Below, piece by piece: positions 36,957-45,865 of a stretch of 64,000 nucleotides of DNA. Each line of letters starts with the position of its first letter. The first letter of the stretch is position 1. The stretch covers positions 682,001 to 746,000 of the forward strand of contig NZ_CP083608.1 of the NCBI RefSeq assembly GCF_020097135.1, given 5' to 3'. Both the position numbers and the translations under genes were made by a program. Under the pieces are notes generated by a model. The model saw nothing but the letters and a program-made list of their open reading frames with translations. It ran no database searches and was not told the DNA's origin. The stretch comes from Macrococcus armenti. Its GTDB lineage: Bacteria; Bacillota; Bacilli; Staphylococcales; Staphylococcaceae.

Positions 36957-37003
36957 TCTTAAACGCACGGTAAATTTGCGTTTAAGATTTCTTTAATCTT
37001 AAC
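36957..37003. promoter_or_regulatory. Two overlapping inverted repeats upstream of the UDP-ManNAc dehydrogenase gene
   Basis: ATCTTAAACGCA (36957-36968) pairs perfectly with TGCGTTTAAGAT (36978-36989). TTAAGATT (36983-36990) pairs perfectly with AATCTTAA (36996-37003). The middle segment belongs to both hairpins, so only one can form at a time. The site lies in the 254-base gap between divergent genes, about 95 bases before the dehydrogenase start; the rest of the gap is plain AT-rich sequence. Confidence 0.6.
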
Positions 37004-37096
37004 AATTCATACTTTTCTTAAGCTATACTACCGTTGAAATAGATAAAAATTATTACTTAACATTTAAAGTATTTTAAATTAAAAGGATGGATTATT

Positions 37097-38362
37097 TTGA
37101 AATTAACGACTATTGGATTAGGATATATTGGTTTACCAACTTCTATTATGTTTGCAAAACACGGCGTTAACGTTGTGGGTGTTGATATTAAACAGGAGGC
37201 TGTTGATAAATTAAACAACGGTCAAATTCATATCGAAGAGCCTGGGTTACAGGAAGCGTTAGAAGAAGTACTCGCATCAGGTAAATTTAAAGCATCTACG
37301 TCACCTGAAGAAGCAGATGCATATATTATCGCCGTTCCAACGCCAAACAATAACGATGAGAATAAGTCATGTGATATTTCTATCGTAATGAGTGGTGTTG
37401 AAAGCATCGTTCCTTTACTTAAAAAGGGTGACACTGTCATTGTAGAATCTACTATCGCACCTCGTACGATGGATGACCACGTAAAACCTTATTTAGAATC
37501 TAAAGGTTTTGTAATTGGAGAAGACATCTATTTAGTTCATTGTCCAGAGCGTGTATTACCTGGTCAAATTATGCACGAACTGATTCATAACAATCGTATT
37601 ATCGGTGGTATAACGCCTGCTTGTATTGAAGCTGGTAAGAAAGTATATGGTACTTTCGTACAAGGTGAGATGATTGAAACTCAGGCGAAGACTGCTGAGA
37701 TGAGTAAGTTAATGGAGAATACTTATCGTGATGTGAATATCGCACTTGCAAACGAGCTTGCTAAAATTTGTCATGATTTAGAGATTAATGTTCATGATGT
37801 AATTGAAATGGCGAATAAGCATCCGCGTGTAAACTTACATACACCTGGTCCTGGTGTTGGTGGTCATTGTTTAGCGGTAGATCCATATTTTATTATCGCA
37901 GAGTCTCCTGAAAACTCACCGTTAATTAAGTTAGCAAGAGAAATTAACGTTTCGATGCCTGAATATGTCGTAAAACATACGAAAGAAATGCTTACGAAAT
38001 TAAATGGTAATAAAGTAACAGTATTTGGTTTAACATATAAAGGAGATGTTGATGATATTCGTGAGTCTCCTGCATTTGATATTTATGAAATGTTAAAACA
38101 GGATTCAAATCTGGATGTAGTCGCATATGATCCTCACGTGAAGTTATCATGGGTTGAAGCGGATTTAACGAAAGCGGTTGAGGGAAGTTCACTCGTGCTT
38201 GTATTAAGTGATCATAGTGAGTTTAAACAGATGAACGATAATGACTTTGCTGCGATGAAGGATAAAGTTATTTTCGATACGAAAAATGTTATGAAATCCA
38301 AATTTAATGACGTACATTACTTTAATTATGGTAATTTATATACAATGAAAGATTTAAAATAA
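37097..38362 (+). CDS. UDP-N-acetyl-D-mannosamine dehydrogenase (WecC/Cap5O-like)
   Basis: A 421-residue NAD-dependent nucleotide-sugar dehydrogenase that would oxidise UDP-ManNAc to UDP-ManNAcA. Motifs: the N-terminal Rossmann loop TIGLGYIGLPTSIMFA, AVPTPNNN, VESTIAPRTMD, HCPERVLPG, the central segment LMENTYRDVNIALANEL, and the catalytic cysteine in GPGVGGHCLAVDP. Then comes a C-terminal domain with FGLTYKGDVDDIRESPAF. The MHELIHNNRIIGG and HPRVNLHTPG segments point to the ManNAc branch (WecC, CapO) rather than UDP-glucose dehydrogenase. The start is a TTG preceded by AAAGGATGG. It lies directly upstream of tarG, separated by a terminator. That suggests a uronic acid in the polymer exported by TarG/TarH, or else in the capsule. 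Confidence 0.88.
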   Translation: MKLTTIGLGYIGLPTSIMFAKHGVNVVGVDIKQEAVDKLNNGQIHIEEPGLQEALEEVLASGKFKASTSPEEADAYIIAVPTPNNNDENKSCDISIVMSGVESIVPLLKKGDTVIVESTIAPRTMDDHVKPYLESKGFVIGEDIYLVHCPERVLPGQIMHELIHNNRIIGGITPACIEAGKKVYGTFVQGEMIETQAKTAEMSKLMENTYRDVNIALANELAKICHDLEINVHDVIEMANKHPRVNLHTPGPGVGGHCLAVDPYFIIAESPENSPLIKLAREINVSMPEYVVKHTKEMLTKLNGNKVTVFGLTYKGDVDDIRESPAFDIYEMLKQDSNLDVVAYDPHVKLSWVEADLTKAVEGSSLVLVLSDHSEFKQMNDNDFAAMKDKVIFDTKNVMKSKFNDVHYFNYGNLYTMKDLK

Positions 38363-38386
38363 ACAGAATACGCTAGTATTCTGTTT
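38361..38386 (+). terminator. Terminator between the dehydrogenase gene and tarG
   Basis: A perfect 11-bp stem AAACAGAATAC / GTATTCTGTTT with loop GCTA, followed by ATTTT. It overlaps the stop codon region. Confidence 0.75.
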
Positions 38387-38423
38387 ATTTTGTGAGAGAT
38401 TATTTTGGATTGAGGTTTTTAAT

Positions 38424-39233
38424 ATGAAGAATATTATTAATGTAATACGTGAACAAATTGAGCATGTCAATTTAATTTTTAAGCTATCAATTTATAATAT
38501 GAAAAGTCAATATTCTAATCACTACTTAGGCGTGTTCTGGAATATTTTACAACCTGCATTACAAGTCGCATTATACTATATTGTCTTCGGATTAGGTTTA
38601 AGAGGGACGCATCAGGATGTGAATGGTATACCGTTTATTACGCATTTAATTTCCGGCTTATTCCCGTGGTTGTTTATATCACAATCTATTAATGCAGGTT
38701 CTAATGCTATATTAGGGAAATTGAACTTAGTTACAAAGATGAAGTTTCCATCCAGCACATTGATATCAATTTCATTTGTCAATGCGCTTATCAATTTATT
38801 GATTACGACGAGCATCGTTTTTGCATTATCTTTATACAATCAATATGTTCCGGCGTTTCATTATTTATGGTTCTTTTATTTTATAGTTGCAAGTTATGCA
38901 CTTATTTTCGGTATTTCTTTAATTATGAGTACGCTGATTATTTTAGTGCGTGATATGAAGAACATTTTACAGAATATTATTAGAATGGGTTTCTTCTTAA
39001 CGCCTGTATTCTGGTCTGTACATAGTGCAAATCATATTCTCGTTAAGATTGTAGCTTTAAACCCATTTGCATATTTGTTAGGTGTTTATCGAAATGCTTT
39101 TGTAGATAATTCTGAAGTGTTTTATGGAACGATGTATGATCATTTATATTTCTGGTCATTATCGATTTTCCTACTAGTGTTAGGCAGTAAAATTCACTTT
39201 AAATTTAGAAATAAACTGGTTGATTATTTATAA
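38424..39233 (+). CDS. tarG: Teichoic acid ABC transporter permease (TarG-like)
   Basis: A 269-residue ABC-2 permease with six hydrophobic segments. The N-terminal amphipathic stretch LIFKLSIYNMKSQYSNHYLGVFWNILQP is typical of TarG/Wzm-type polysaccharide exporters, as are FFLTPVFWS and LNPFAYLLGVYRNAF near the C-terminus. It would move undecaprenyl-linked polymer across the membrane with the ATPase encoded at 47208. The two partners are separated by five genes in one apparent operon, whereas in staphylococci and bacilli tarG and tarH are usually adjacent or divergent neighbours. GAGG precedes ATG 38424. Confidence 0.87.
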   Translation: MKNIINVIREQIEHVNLIFKLSIYNMKSQYSNHYLGVFWNILQPALQVALYYIVFGLGLRGTHQDVNGIPFITHLISGLFPWLFISQSINAGSNAILGKLNLVTKMKFPSSTLISISFVNALINLLITTSIVFALSLYNQYVPAFHYLWFFYFIVASYALIFGISLIMSTLIILVRDMKNILQNIIRMGFFLTPVFWSVHSANHILVKIVALNPFAYLLGVYRNAFVDNSEVFYGTMYDHLYFWSLSIFLLVLGSKIHFKFRNKLVDYL

Positions 39234-39244
39234 GGAGTTTTATT

Positions 39245-40429
39245 ATGAAGCGTTTGTTACTCGTTACGCAAAATTTTTACCCTGAAATTGGATCAGCAGC
39301 AAATCGGATGAAAAACTTATATGTGCATTTTGAATCTAAAGGATATAAAGTGCATGTACTTACGACAGAGCCATCTTATCCGAATGAGAATATGTATATG
39401 GATAAATCATATTATAATAATGCCGAGCTTAATGCAGCACCGGACTATAAAGTTATAAGATTGCAGATGAGTCATAAAAAACATAAAAACAGCATGTCCA
39501 GCAGGCTGATGTATTATATGGAATTTATGATGAAAGTCCATTACTTTGTAAAACATGCACACCATAAGTTCGACTATTTATATGTAACGAGCCCAAATAT
39601 TTTTGTACCATGGGGTGCGTTATTCTTTCAAGGTAAATTAAAGCCGGAAAAGCTTTTAGAAGTACGTGATTTATGGCCGGATAGTGTAGTAGCGATTGAC
39701 AGAATAAATATTGATTTTTTCATGCCCGTCTTAAAACGACTTGAAAAGAAAATGTATTTGAGCGCCGATAAAATAGTAATAAACAATGTATCATTCAAGC
39801 GTCATATTGAAAGCATGAATGTATTTAAACCGATGCTTTACATCCCAAATGGTGTAAATCCAGGTGAATTTGAAATAGAACGTAAGTTTGATACTTTTAC
39901 AGTCGTATATACGGGGAACATCGGATACGCACAAGATGTCACGATGTTAAAAAATATCGCACTGTTATTTGAACAGGAAAAAATTTATTTTAATGCTGTG
40001 ATCTATGGGGTAAATAGCAGACAGTTTAAAGATTTTATAACATCAGAAAATCTTAAGTATGTTAAAGCAATACCACCAATAAGTAAACAGCAGTGTTTAT
40101 CGTTCACATCGAAGCATCATGTCGCATTATCGATACTTAAAGAAAATGAAGTGTTATTGAATGTTCTACCAGGTAAAGTTGTAGATGCGATATGTACGGG
40201 TCTACCAATTATCACAAACTTAGCAGGAGATACGAATACATTAATTAATCAAAATGGTGTCGGCTATGCGAAAGCATTCGCTTCTGCTCAGGATATCGTT
40301 AACGCAGTCAAAAATTACAGAGATGATCATATGCTATTAGCGCAACATTCTGCCAATGCATTAAAACTAGCGCATGCGCAATTCAACTGGCATGAGAATA
40401 TAAATAAAATTATTGAGTTTATGGAGTGA
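39245..40429 (+). CDS. Glycosyltransferase family 4 protein (WbuB-like)
   Basis: A 394-residue GT-B enzyme. The N-terminal domain starts VTQNFYPEIGSAANRMKNLY, followed by the LLEVRDLWPDSVVAI segment typical of WbuB-like transferases. The donor domain has VVYTGNIGYAQDV and LNVLPGKVVDAICTGLPII. It acts in the cytoplasm on a lipid-linked acceptor. It follows tarG by 11 bases with AAGGAG upstream and is followed by the GW-like gene after four bases, so it belongs to the same operon. The sugar is unknown. Confidence 0.83.
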   Translation: MKRLLLVTQNFYPEIGSAANRMKNLYVHFESKGYKVHVLTTEPSYPNENMYMDKSYYNNAELNAAPDYKVIRLQMSHKKHKNSMSSRLMYYMEFMMKVHYFVKHAHHKFDYLYVTSPNIFVPWGALFFQGKLKPEKLLEVRDLWPDSVVAIDRINIDFFMPVLKRLEKKMYLSADKIVINNVSFKRHIESMNVFKPMLYIPNGVNPGEFEIERKFDTFTVVYTGNIGYAQDVTMLKNIALLFEQEKIYFNAVIYGVNSRQFKDFITSENLKYVKAIPPISKQQCLSFTSKHHVALSILKENEVLLNVLPGKVVDAICTGLPIITNLAGDTNTLINQNGVGYAKAFASAQDIVNAVKNYRDDHMLLAQHSANALKLAHAQFNWHENINKIIEFME

Positions 40430-40433
40430 AATT

Positions 40434-41357
40434 ATGGATAATCAGCATATTTTAAGTCGTAGTATCGGATATTCTAATTTTTATTTAATTATTGAGTCTG
40501 AAGGAACACGTATATATTCGGATAAGGAAAGAACACATCATATCGGTGATATTAGTGATTACAACTATTCAATTTTAAAAGCAATTTCAATCGATGATAC
40601 AGACGGTCATATTACTGTATTGCTCCAGTCTGGGAGCATGTTAATCGGCTGGGTCGAATTACAGGATTCATTATTACTGTATCGTAAACAGCATGAGCAA
40701 GTTGAAATTGATTTAACACAATATAAAACTTCGGAATTATCTTTGTTAATCGATGACAAGAAAGATTACCAGTTAGCATTTAATGCATATAACTTATCGA
40801 GTCGCTTTTACTGTTTTTACAAAGGTGAACGTATGGAAGTTATATATAAAGGAAAAAATATGCTTGCAATTGTAGAATCTAAATACGTTGCACATCAAGT
40901 GGCATTAGAAGTTGAAGATGAAACGATTGAACAAACGATCGTTTATTCATCTTCAAAATTTAATGAAGCTTTAGATCAACATTATTTTGACTTTAACCGT
41001 CCTTTCACTATTATTGCTGCATACCCTGAACTCGGTAGATTAAAGGTTAAGCAAGGTGAACGTACTGGCTGGATTAGTAATAGTGCTGCATCATATTCGG
41101 TACAAATAGATGAAAAATCGGATGAAACAATTTATTCTGAGCATATGAATTATTGTTATATCCATGAGACTGAGCTTACGCAATCAGTCGTGAAACGATT
41201 ATTAAACGAAAATATCAGTTTGAGAAACCAGTTAATTAAAGCAAGTGAGCAACGTGATAGAATCGAAACTTTATATCAAAACTTAAAGAAGTCGAAGCTT
41301 GGATCTATTCAAGTGAAAATTTGGGAACGTCGTAAAAAAGGTGGTAAAAAGCGATGA
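40434..41357 (+). CDS. Cytoplasmic GW/SH3-like repeat protein with coiled-coil tail
   Basis: A 307-residue protein I cannot assign to a named family. It appears to hold three small beta domains of about 75 residues. Two contain a Gly-Trp motif in an SH3-like context (SGSMLIGWVELQDSL; KQGERTGWISNSAASY) like the GW cell-wall modules of Atl. The last 55 residues form a predicted coiled coil (LTQSVVKRLLNENISLRNQL...) ending in a basic tail (WERRKKGGKKR). There is no signal peptide or membrane helix, so it should stay in the cytoplasm. I chose ATG 40434 with GGAG upstream; a longer start overlaps the GT4 gene. Its stop overlaps the next start (ATGA). It could be a scaffold or polymer-binding adaptor for the neighbouring transferases. 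Confidence 0.65.
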   Translation: MDNQHILSRSIGYSNFYLIIESEGTRIYSDKERTHHIGDISDYNYSILKAISIDDTDGHITVLLQSGSMLIGWVELQDSLLLYRKQHEQVEIDLTQYKTSELSLLIDDKKDYQLAFNAYNLSSRFYCFYKGERMEVIYKGKNMLAIVESKYVAHQVALEVEDETIEQTIVYSSSKFNEALDQHYFDFNRPFTIIAAYPELGRLKVKQGERTGWISNSAASYSVQIDEKSDETIYSEHMNYCYIHETELTQSVVKRLLNENISLRNQLIKASEQRDRIETLYQNLKKSKLGSIQVKIWERRKKGGKKR

Positions 41358-44026
41358 AGTTTAATAGTGATAATAATTACCATGATCTCATAATAAAAAA
41401 CATACTAAAACAAGATATTGATAATGAAACGATGCAGCTGGAAATAACAAATAGTGAAAAGTTACCATATCAAGCTGAACGTGAAAGAATTAATAAATAT
41501 AAAGATTATATCGATATGTTTAACCATGATTTTAAACTTGCGATGAACTTATTCGCAAAAGAGAAGGACAGTGGGCAATTTGTTGACTATTTAGAACAAT
41601 TTAATAAAAAAGGTAAAAAAGATTTTATGGATCCAATTGCACCTTTTCTTGATAAATTACCAAACTCAAATGGTAGTAGAATATTCAATAAAATCGATTT
41701 GAATGTCGGTATCGTTGCAGATGAATTTCTATATAATAGCTATAAAGATGTCATCAATTTACATTACATTCCTTATGACTATACGAATATTGATTTGAAC
41801 TTTGATTTTGTTATTATTGCGACGATATGGAACGGTATAGATGGTAGCTGGCAAAAAGTTGCGAGCAGTAATTCAGAAGAGAGACAGCATTTATATCGAT
41901 TAATCGAAACTTTAAAGAAAAACGGGACGCCTGTCGTCTTTTATTCTAAAGAGGATCCGGTTAACTTTAACGTCTTTAAAGAAATTGCTAAATATTGTGA
42001 CTACATATACACATCAGCAGTTGAAAGTAAGCAAGACTATATCGATTATACTGGAAACGATAAAGTAAATGTGATTCAGTTTGGTATTAACCCGCATTAT
42101 CATAATCCTGTAGGAACACGATCAAAATTAAGCAGAAAGTACAAAGATGAAGTAATTTTTGCCGGAAGCTGGCTGCAGAAATATCCGACAAGAAACAAAG
42201 AAATTGCAAGAATGTTTGATGCTATTATAGAAAACGATACAGAACTTACGATATTTGACCGAAACCTGCACTTAAATCGAGAAAGATATCATTTCCCAGT
42301 TAAGTACATTCAAAACATTACGTACCCATTATCACATGAACAACTACAGAAGATTCATAAAGTATTCAGATGGGCAATCAATGTAAACTCAGTGAAATAT
42401 TCTGAGACGATGTTTGCCAATCGTGTCTTTGAACTACAGGCGTTCGGAAATATATTATTATCTAACTACTCAACCGGCGTAAATAATCAATTTCCAAATG
42501 TGTTTATTTTAAATACTAAGAAAGATTTTGCGCAAATTTTTAATCAGTTAAGCGAGCGAGAAATTAATAAAATTCAGGCGAAAGGCATCCGTAATGTCAT
42601 GCGCAGTGAAACAACGTATCATCGAATGGAACAAATGATTAATGAAATCGGCATTAAGCATGATACAAGCATTAACTTTGAACCGATGATCTATGTAGTA
42701 GTAGATGAAATCACGCAAGAGATTCAAAAACAGTTTGACCATCAAAGTTATATGAATAAACAGCTCATTACTAAAAGTTCATTTGATGAGATGAACGTTC
42801 AAACAGGGTTTGTAACGTATTTTAAAGATGCATATTTTTATGAGGAATATTATTTAGAAGACTTATTAAGTGCGTTTAAATATACGGATGTTGATTTCGT
42901 AACGAAGTCGATGGATGTAAATGAACATCATGCGTATACGACGAAACAAAATGAAGGCTTAACGATGTTTGACGTTCAAACAATGAAGGAAAACAATTTA
43001 AAAGGTTATGCACTGGATATGTCTGAGATTCTTCAGAATGAAGTGAATATGACGGCTGAAAAACGATTAAGCGTCATCATTCCAATTCATAATAACGGTA
43101 TATACTTGGAAGATAAATGTATGGCCTCTTTAAAACGTTCAAGTATATATGACAATATGGAAATAATATTTGTGAATGACGGCAGTACGGACCCATTAAC
43201 AATTCAAATTATTAACCGTTTAAGAAGACAGAATCCTTCTATCGTCTATTATGAATTTGAAGCGGGTTCAGGTAGTGCATCAAGACCGAGAAATAAGGGA
43301 GCAGAACTTGCGTCGACGCCTTATATTACATATTTGGATCCGGATAATGAAGCAACTGGTGATGGCTATCGTATATTACTTGAACGCATGCAGGAAAATC
43401 CGGACATTGATATGGCAATCGGTAATATTATAAAAGAAGATAATACAAGGCGTTCAGTCTTTAATTATTATGCGACGGCAAAAAAATTCAACAATGATGA
43501 ACCATTAATTACAGACACACACCAATTCATGAAGCAGAGTGGATTAAGAGCACAAAGCATTCAGGCACTATTAATCAAGTCAGAAATCATTAAAGACAAT
43601 AATATAAAAATGATTGAAGGGGCAGCAGGCCAGGATACGATGTTCTTCCAGGAACTTATGCTGAATTCAAGAAATGCACTTGTTGTCAATGAGTTCATTC
43701 ATATGTATTATGCTGCTGTAAGTGGAAGTGTTACAAATACAATATCTAAAAAGTTCTTCGATAAATATTACAAACTTGAAGTGGAGAGAATTCCATTCCT
43801 GAAACGTCATGGATTACTTGATAGTTATATGGAAAATCGCTTCAATTTCTATATTAGAGGATGGTATTTAATACGCTTAGATCGTATTAAACAAGAAGAC
43901 CGACATGATGCAATTACAAGATTTTTAGATATATATCATTTATACGATGGTATTAAACGTCCAGAAAACAAAGACCTGGAATTAATGATTGACCAATTAA
44001 GTAAAGAAGTGAACTACAGAAAGTAG
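41354..44026 (+). CDS. Large two-domain glycosyltransferase (CgeB-like GT plus GT2)
   Basis: An 890-residue protein. Residues about 110-430 resemble CgeB/YkvP-type GT-B transferases (NVGIVADEFLYNSYKDV, IIATIWNGIDGSWQ, VIFAGSWLQKYPTRN, FANRVFELQAFGNILLSNYS). Residues about 440-560 look like a degenerate piece of a GT2 domain (VTYFKDAYFYEEYYLEDLL). Residues about 570-890 are a complete GT-A domain (LSVIIPIHNNGIYLEDKCMA, IFVNDGSTDPLTI, SASRPRNKGAEL, ITYLDPDNEATG). It may therefore add two sugars in turn to the polymer. It overlaps the GW-like gene by four bases and precedes the asparagine-synthetase-like gene by seven. No membrane helix is visible. Confidence 0.8.
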   Translation: MKFNSDNNYHDLIIKNILKQDIDNETMQLEITNSEKLPYQAERERINKYKDYIDMFNHDFKLAMNLFAKEKDSGQFVDYLEQFNKKGKKDFMDPIAPFLDKLPNSNGSRIFNKIDLNVGIVADEFLYNSYKDVINLHYIPYDYTNIDLNFDFVIIATIWNGIDGSWQKVASSNSEERQHLYRLIETLKKNGTPVVFYSKEDPVNFNVFKEIAKYCDYIYTSAVESKQDYIDYTGNDKVNVIQFGINPHYHNPVGTRSKLSRKYKDEVIFAGSWLQKYPTRNKEIARMFDAIIENDTELTIFDRNLHLNRERYHFPVKYIQNITYPLSHEQLQKIHKVFRWAINVNSVKYSETMFANRVFELQAFGNILLSNYSTGVNNQFPNVFILNTKKDFAQIFNQLSEREINKIQAKGIRNVMRSETTYHRMEQMINEIGIKHDTSINFEPMIYVVVDEITQEIQKQFDHQSYMNKQLITKSSFDEMNVQTGFVTYFKDAYFYEEYYLEDLLSAFKYTDVDFVTKSMDVNEHHAYTTKQNEGLTMFDVQTMKENNLKGYALDMSEILQNEVNMTAEKRLSVIIPIHNNGIYLEDKCMASLKRSSIYDNMEIIFVNDGSTDPLTIQIINRLRRQNPSIVYYEFEAGSGSASRPRNKGAELASTPYITYLDPDNEATGDGYRILLERMQENPDIDMAIGNIIKEDNTRRSVFNYYATAKKFNNDEPLITDTHQFMKQSGLRAQSIQALLIKSEIIKDNNIKMIEGAAGQDTMFFQELMLNSRNALVVNEFIHMYYAAVSGSVTNTISKKFFDKYYKLEVERIPFLKRHGLLDSYMENRFNFYIRGWYLIRLDRIKQEDRHDAITRFLDIYHLYDGIKRPENKDLELMIDQLSKEVNYRK

Positions 44027-44033
44027 GGATAAT

Positions 44034-45848
44034 ATGCTTTTTCAAGGTTATGAATATCACAAGTCATATTTGCTTACGAAAGAGACGAATGCCTCAGTAG
44101 ATAAAGCAAAGGTGATACAACTTAATGACTTCTTATTATATTGCAGTGAAGATTTAAACGTATCAGAAGGGAAACATGAATCCATTCGTACACTCATTCT
44201 TGGATATGCGCTACATATAGAAGATGCAAATAAAATCGATGAACAAATTGCAGAGGAACTAGCGCAATGTTACGCAAATGAAAAACAGTTCCATACGTAT
44301 CTTGATGAACTTGGTGGACGATTTGTACTCATCGTATGTGACGATAAAACGGTTAAAGTATATCCGGATGCAACGACGATGCGCAGTATTTGTTACAGCG
44401 AAGTGACGAATACGTTAGCGTCACATGCACGTATCGTATATACGTTTGACCAGATGTATTATGAAACGACATATCCACTTAGAAACTTTAAAGTAAATGG
44501 CTTTTTAGATTACACAAAATTTGAAGGCATTTATAAACTTATTCCAAACAATTATAGAGATATGGAAAGTAAAACAAATGTCCGTTTCTTCCCACATGAG
44601 CAGTTTACGTTAAAGGATAATGACCAAATATTAAAAGCATTGCTGCCATATTTAAATGAAGAGCGTAAATGGTTGCAGGATAAAGATACGTTCTTATCAT
44701 TTACAGGTGGTATAGATTCCCGTGTTTCGTTATCGATAATGCATGATAGAAATTTACCTTTACTTACATACATTAGCGATAATCCAAACAAAACAGCATT
44801 CGCAAAAAAAGCATATGCGAATGACAAAAAAATTGTAGAAACAATTACGGATGACTTAAACTTAAATCATCATATGCTGATGATGAATCGTAAAGCCGTA
44901 ACAGAGCAGTTCAAAAAAGCATATAACCATAAGTTTGAATCAGCGCATTCATCAACGCTTGCGTATGAATATACTCAACTAAGTCAATATAAGGATAAAC
45001 TGCAAATTCGCTCTACAATTCTCGAAATGGGTAAAAAAGTATATAATACTGAAGTTTATAACGATAATGATTTTGATGCATATTATCGTATCATTCACTT
45101 TAAAGCGCCTGACAGTTTAAAGGCATTACCTGACTTTAAAGCACAAATTATAGAACCGTTCTTAAAGAGAACGTGTACTGACGTTCATGCGATTACTTCA
45201 AAAGGATATTTTATTGCAGACATTCATTATCATGAACAACGCATGGGCAACTGGCACAGTAATATTGTCCAAGAAACAGATGGCGTGTTTGATCAGTTTG
45301 CATTTTTCAATTGCCGTAAACTCATGTATTTAATCGCATCACAGCCGATTGATGTGAGAGCGCAGAACGAATTATTCAAACAAATCATATATCATTTCTG
45401 GAAAGTACTTTTATTTTATCCGATAAATGAAAAAGAGGATTTATATAAACAATCGACAACATTACAAGCACAATTACAAGCACTTCAAACAATGAACAAA
45501 GTATCAAACGACATCGTGATTAAACATAGTGCAAATATTGAGCAGACGGACAATGCTTTCCAGCCTGTATTACCGATACAAGCAGGACAGAAGTATGAAA
45601 CACGCATAAAAAATGTTACGAAACAACCATTAACGATAAATGTAAAAGGCCATTACAATAATCCGTTAGGGAAAGGGAATATATTTGTAAAACTTAATAA
45701 CGAAGAATACGATATTTTAGATTTATATCAAGGACAGCACGTAACAATCCAAAAAGGCAAAAAATTATATATTACTGTAACGTATAAAAAAGACTTTGAT
45801 AAAATATCGTGGGCTAAAGCAGGGAAAGTAAGTATAGAAATTGTATAG
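44034..45848 (+). CDS. Asparagine-synthetase-like protein in a polysaccharide operon
   Basis: A 604-residue protein. Residues about 40-200 resemble the class II glutamine amidotransferase fold (DELGGRFVLIVCDD), but the protein starts MLFQG, so the catalytic Cys2 is missing. Residues about 210-480 are an ATP-pyrophosphatase domain with the P-loop SFTGGIDS (222-229). The last 110 residues form a beta-rich domain of unknown type (KYETRIKNVTKQPLTINVKG). Homologues in other polysaccharide clusters, such as WbpS of Pseudomonas, amidate uronic acids. A UDP-ManNAc dehydrogenase gene lies upstream, so amidation of a mannuronic acid residue is a reasonable guess, with free ammonia or another donor. Other adenylating roles are possible. 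Confidence 0.75.
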   Translation: MLFQGYEYHKSYLLTKETNASVDKAKVIQLNDFLLYCSEDLNVSEGKHESIRTLILGYALHIEDANKIDEQIAEELAQCYANEKQFHTYLDELGGRFVLIVCDDKTVKVYPDATTMRSICYSEVTNTLASHARIVYTFDQMYYETTYPLRNFKVNGFLDYTKFEGIYKLIPNNYRDMESKTNVRFFPHEQFTLKDNDQILKALLPYLNEERKWLQDKDTFLSFTGGIDSRVSLSIMHDRNLPLLTYISDNPNKTAFAKKAYANDKKIVETITDDLNLNHHMLMMNRKAVTEQFKKAYNHKFESAHSSTLAYEYTQLSQYKDKLQIRSTILEMGKKVYNTEVYNDNDFDAYYRIIHFKAPDSLKALPDFKAQIIEPFLKRTCTDVHAITSKGYFIADIHYHEQRMGNWHSNIVQETDGVFDQFAFFNCRKLMYLIASQPIDVRAQNELFKQIIYHFWKVLLFYPINEKEDLYKQSTTLQAQLQALQTMNKVSNDIVIKHSANIEQTDNAFQPVLPIQAGQKYETRIKNVTKQPLTINVKGHYNNPLGKGNIFVKLNNEEYDILDLYQGQHVTIQKGKKLYITVTYKKDFDKISWAKAGKVSIEIV

Positions 45849-45865
45849 AAGTGTAGGTGGAAGTT

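Noticed and set aside
36843..36968. 42-residue N-terminal extension of the lipoprotein
   Set aside because: It would place the lipobox too far from the N-terminus for a signal peptide and has no ribosome site, while CGGAGG precedes the ATG at 36842.
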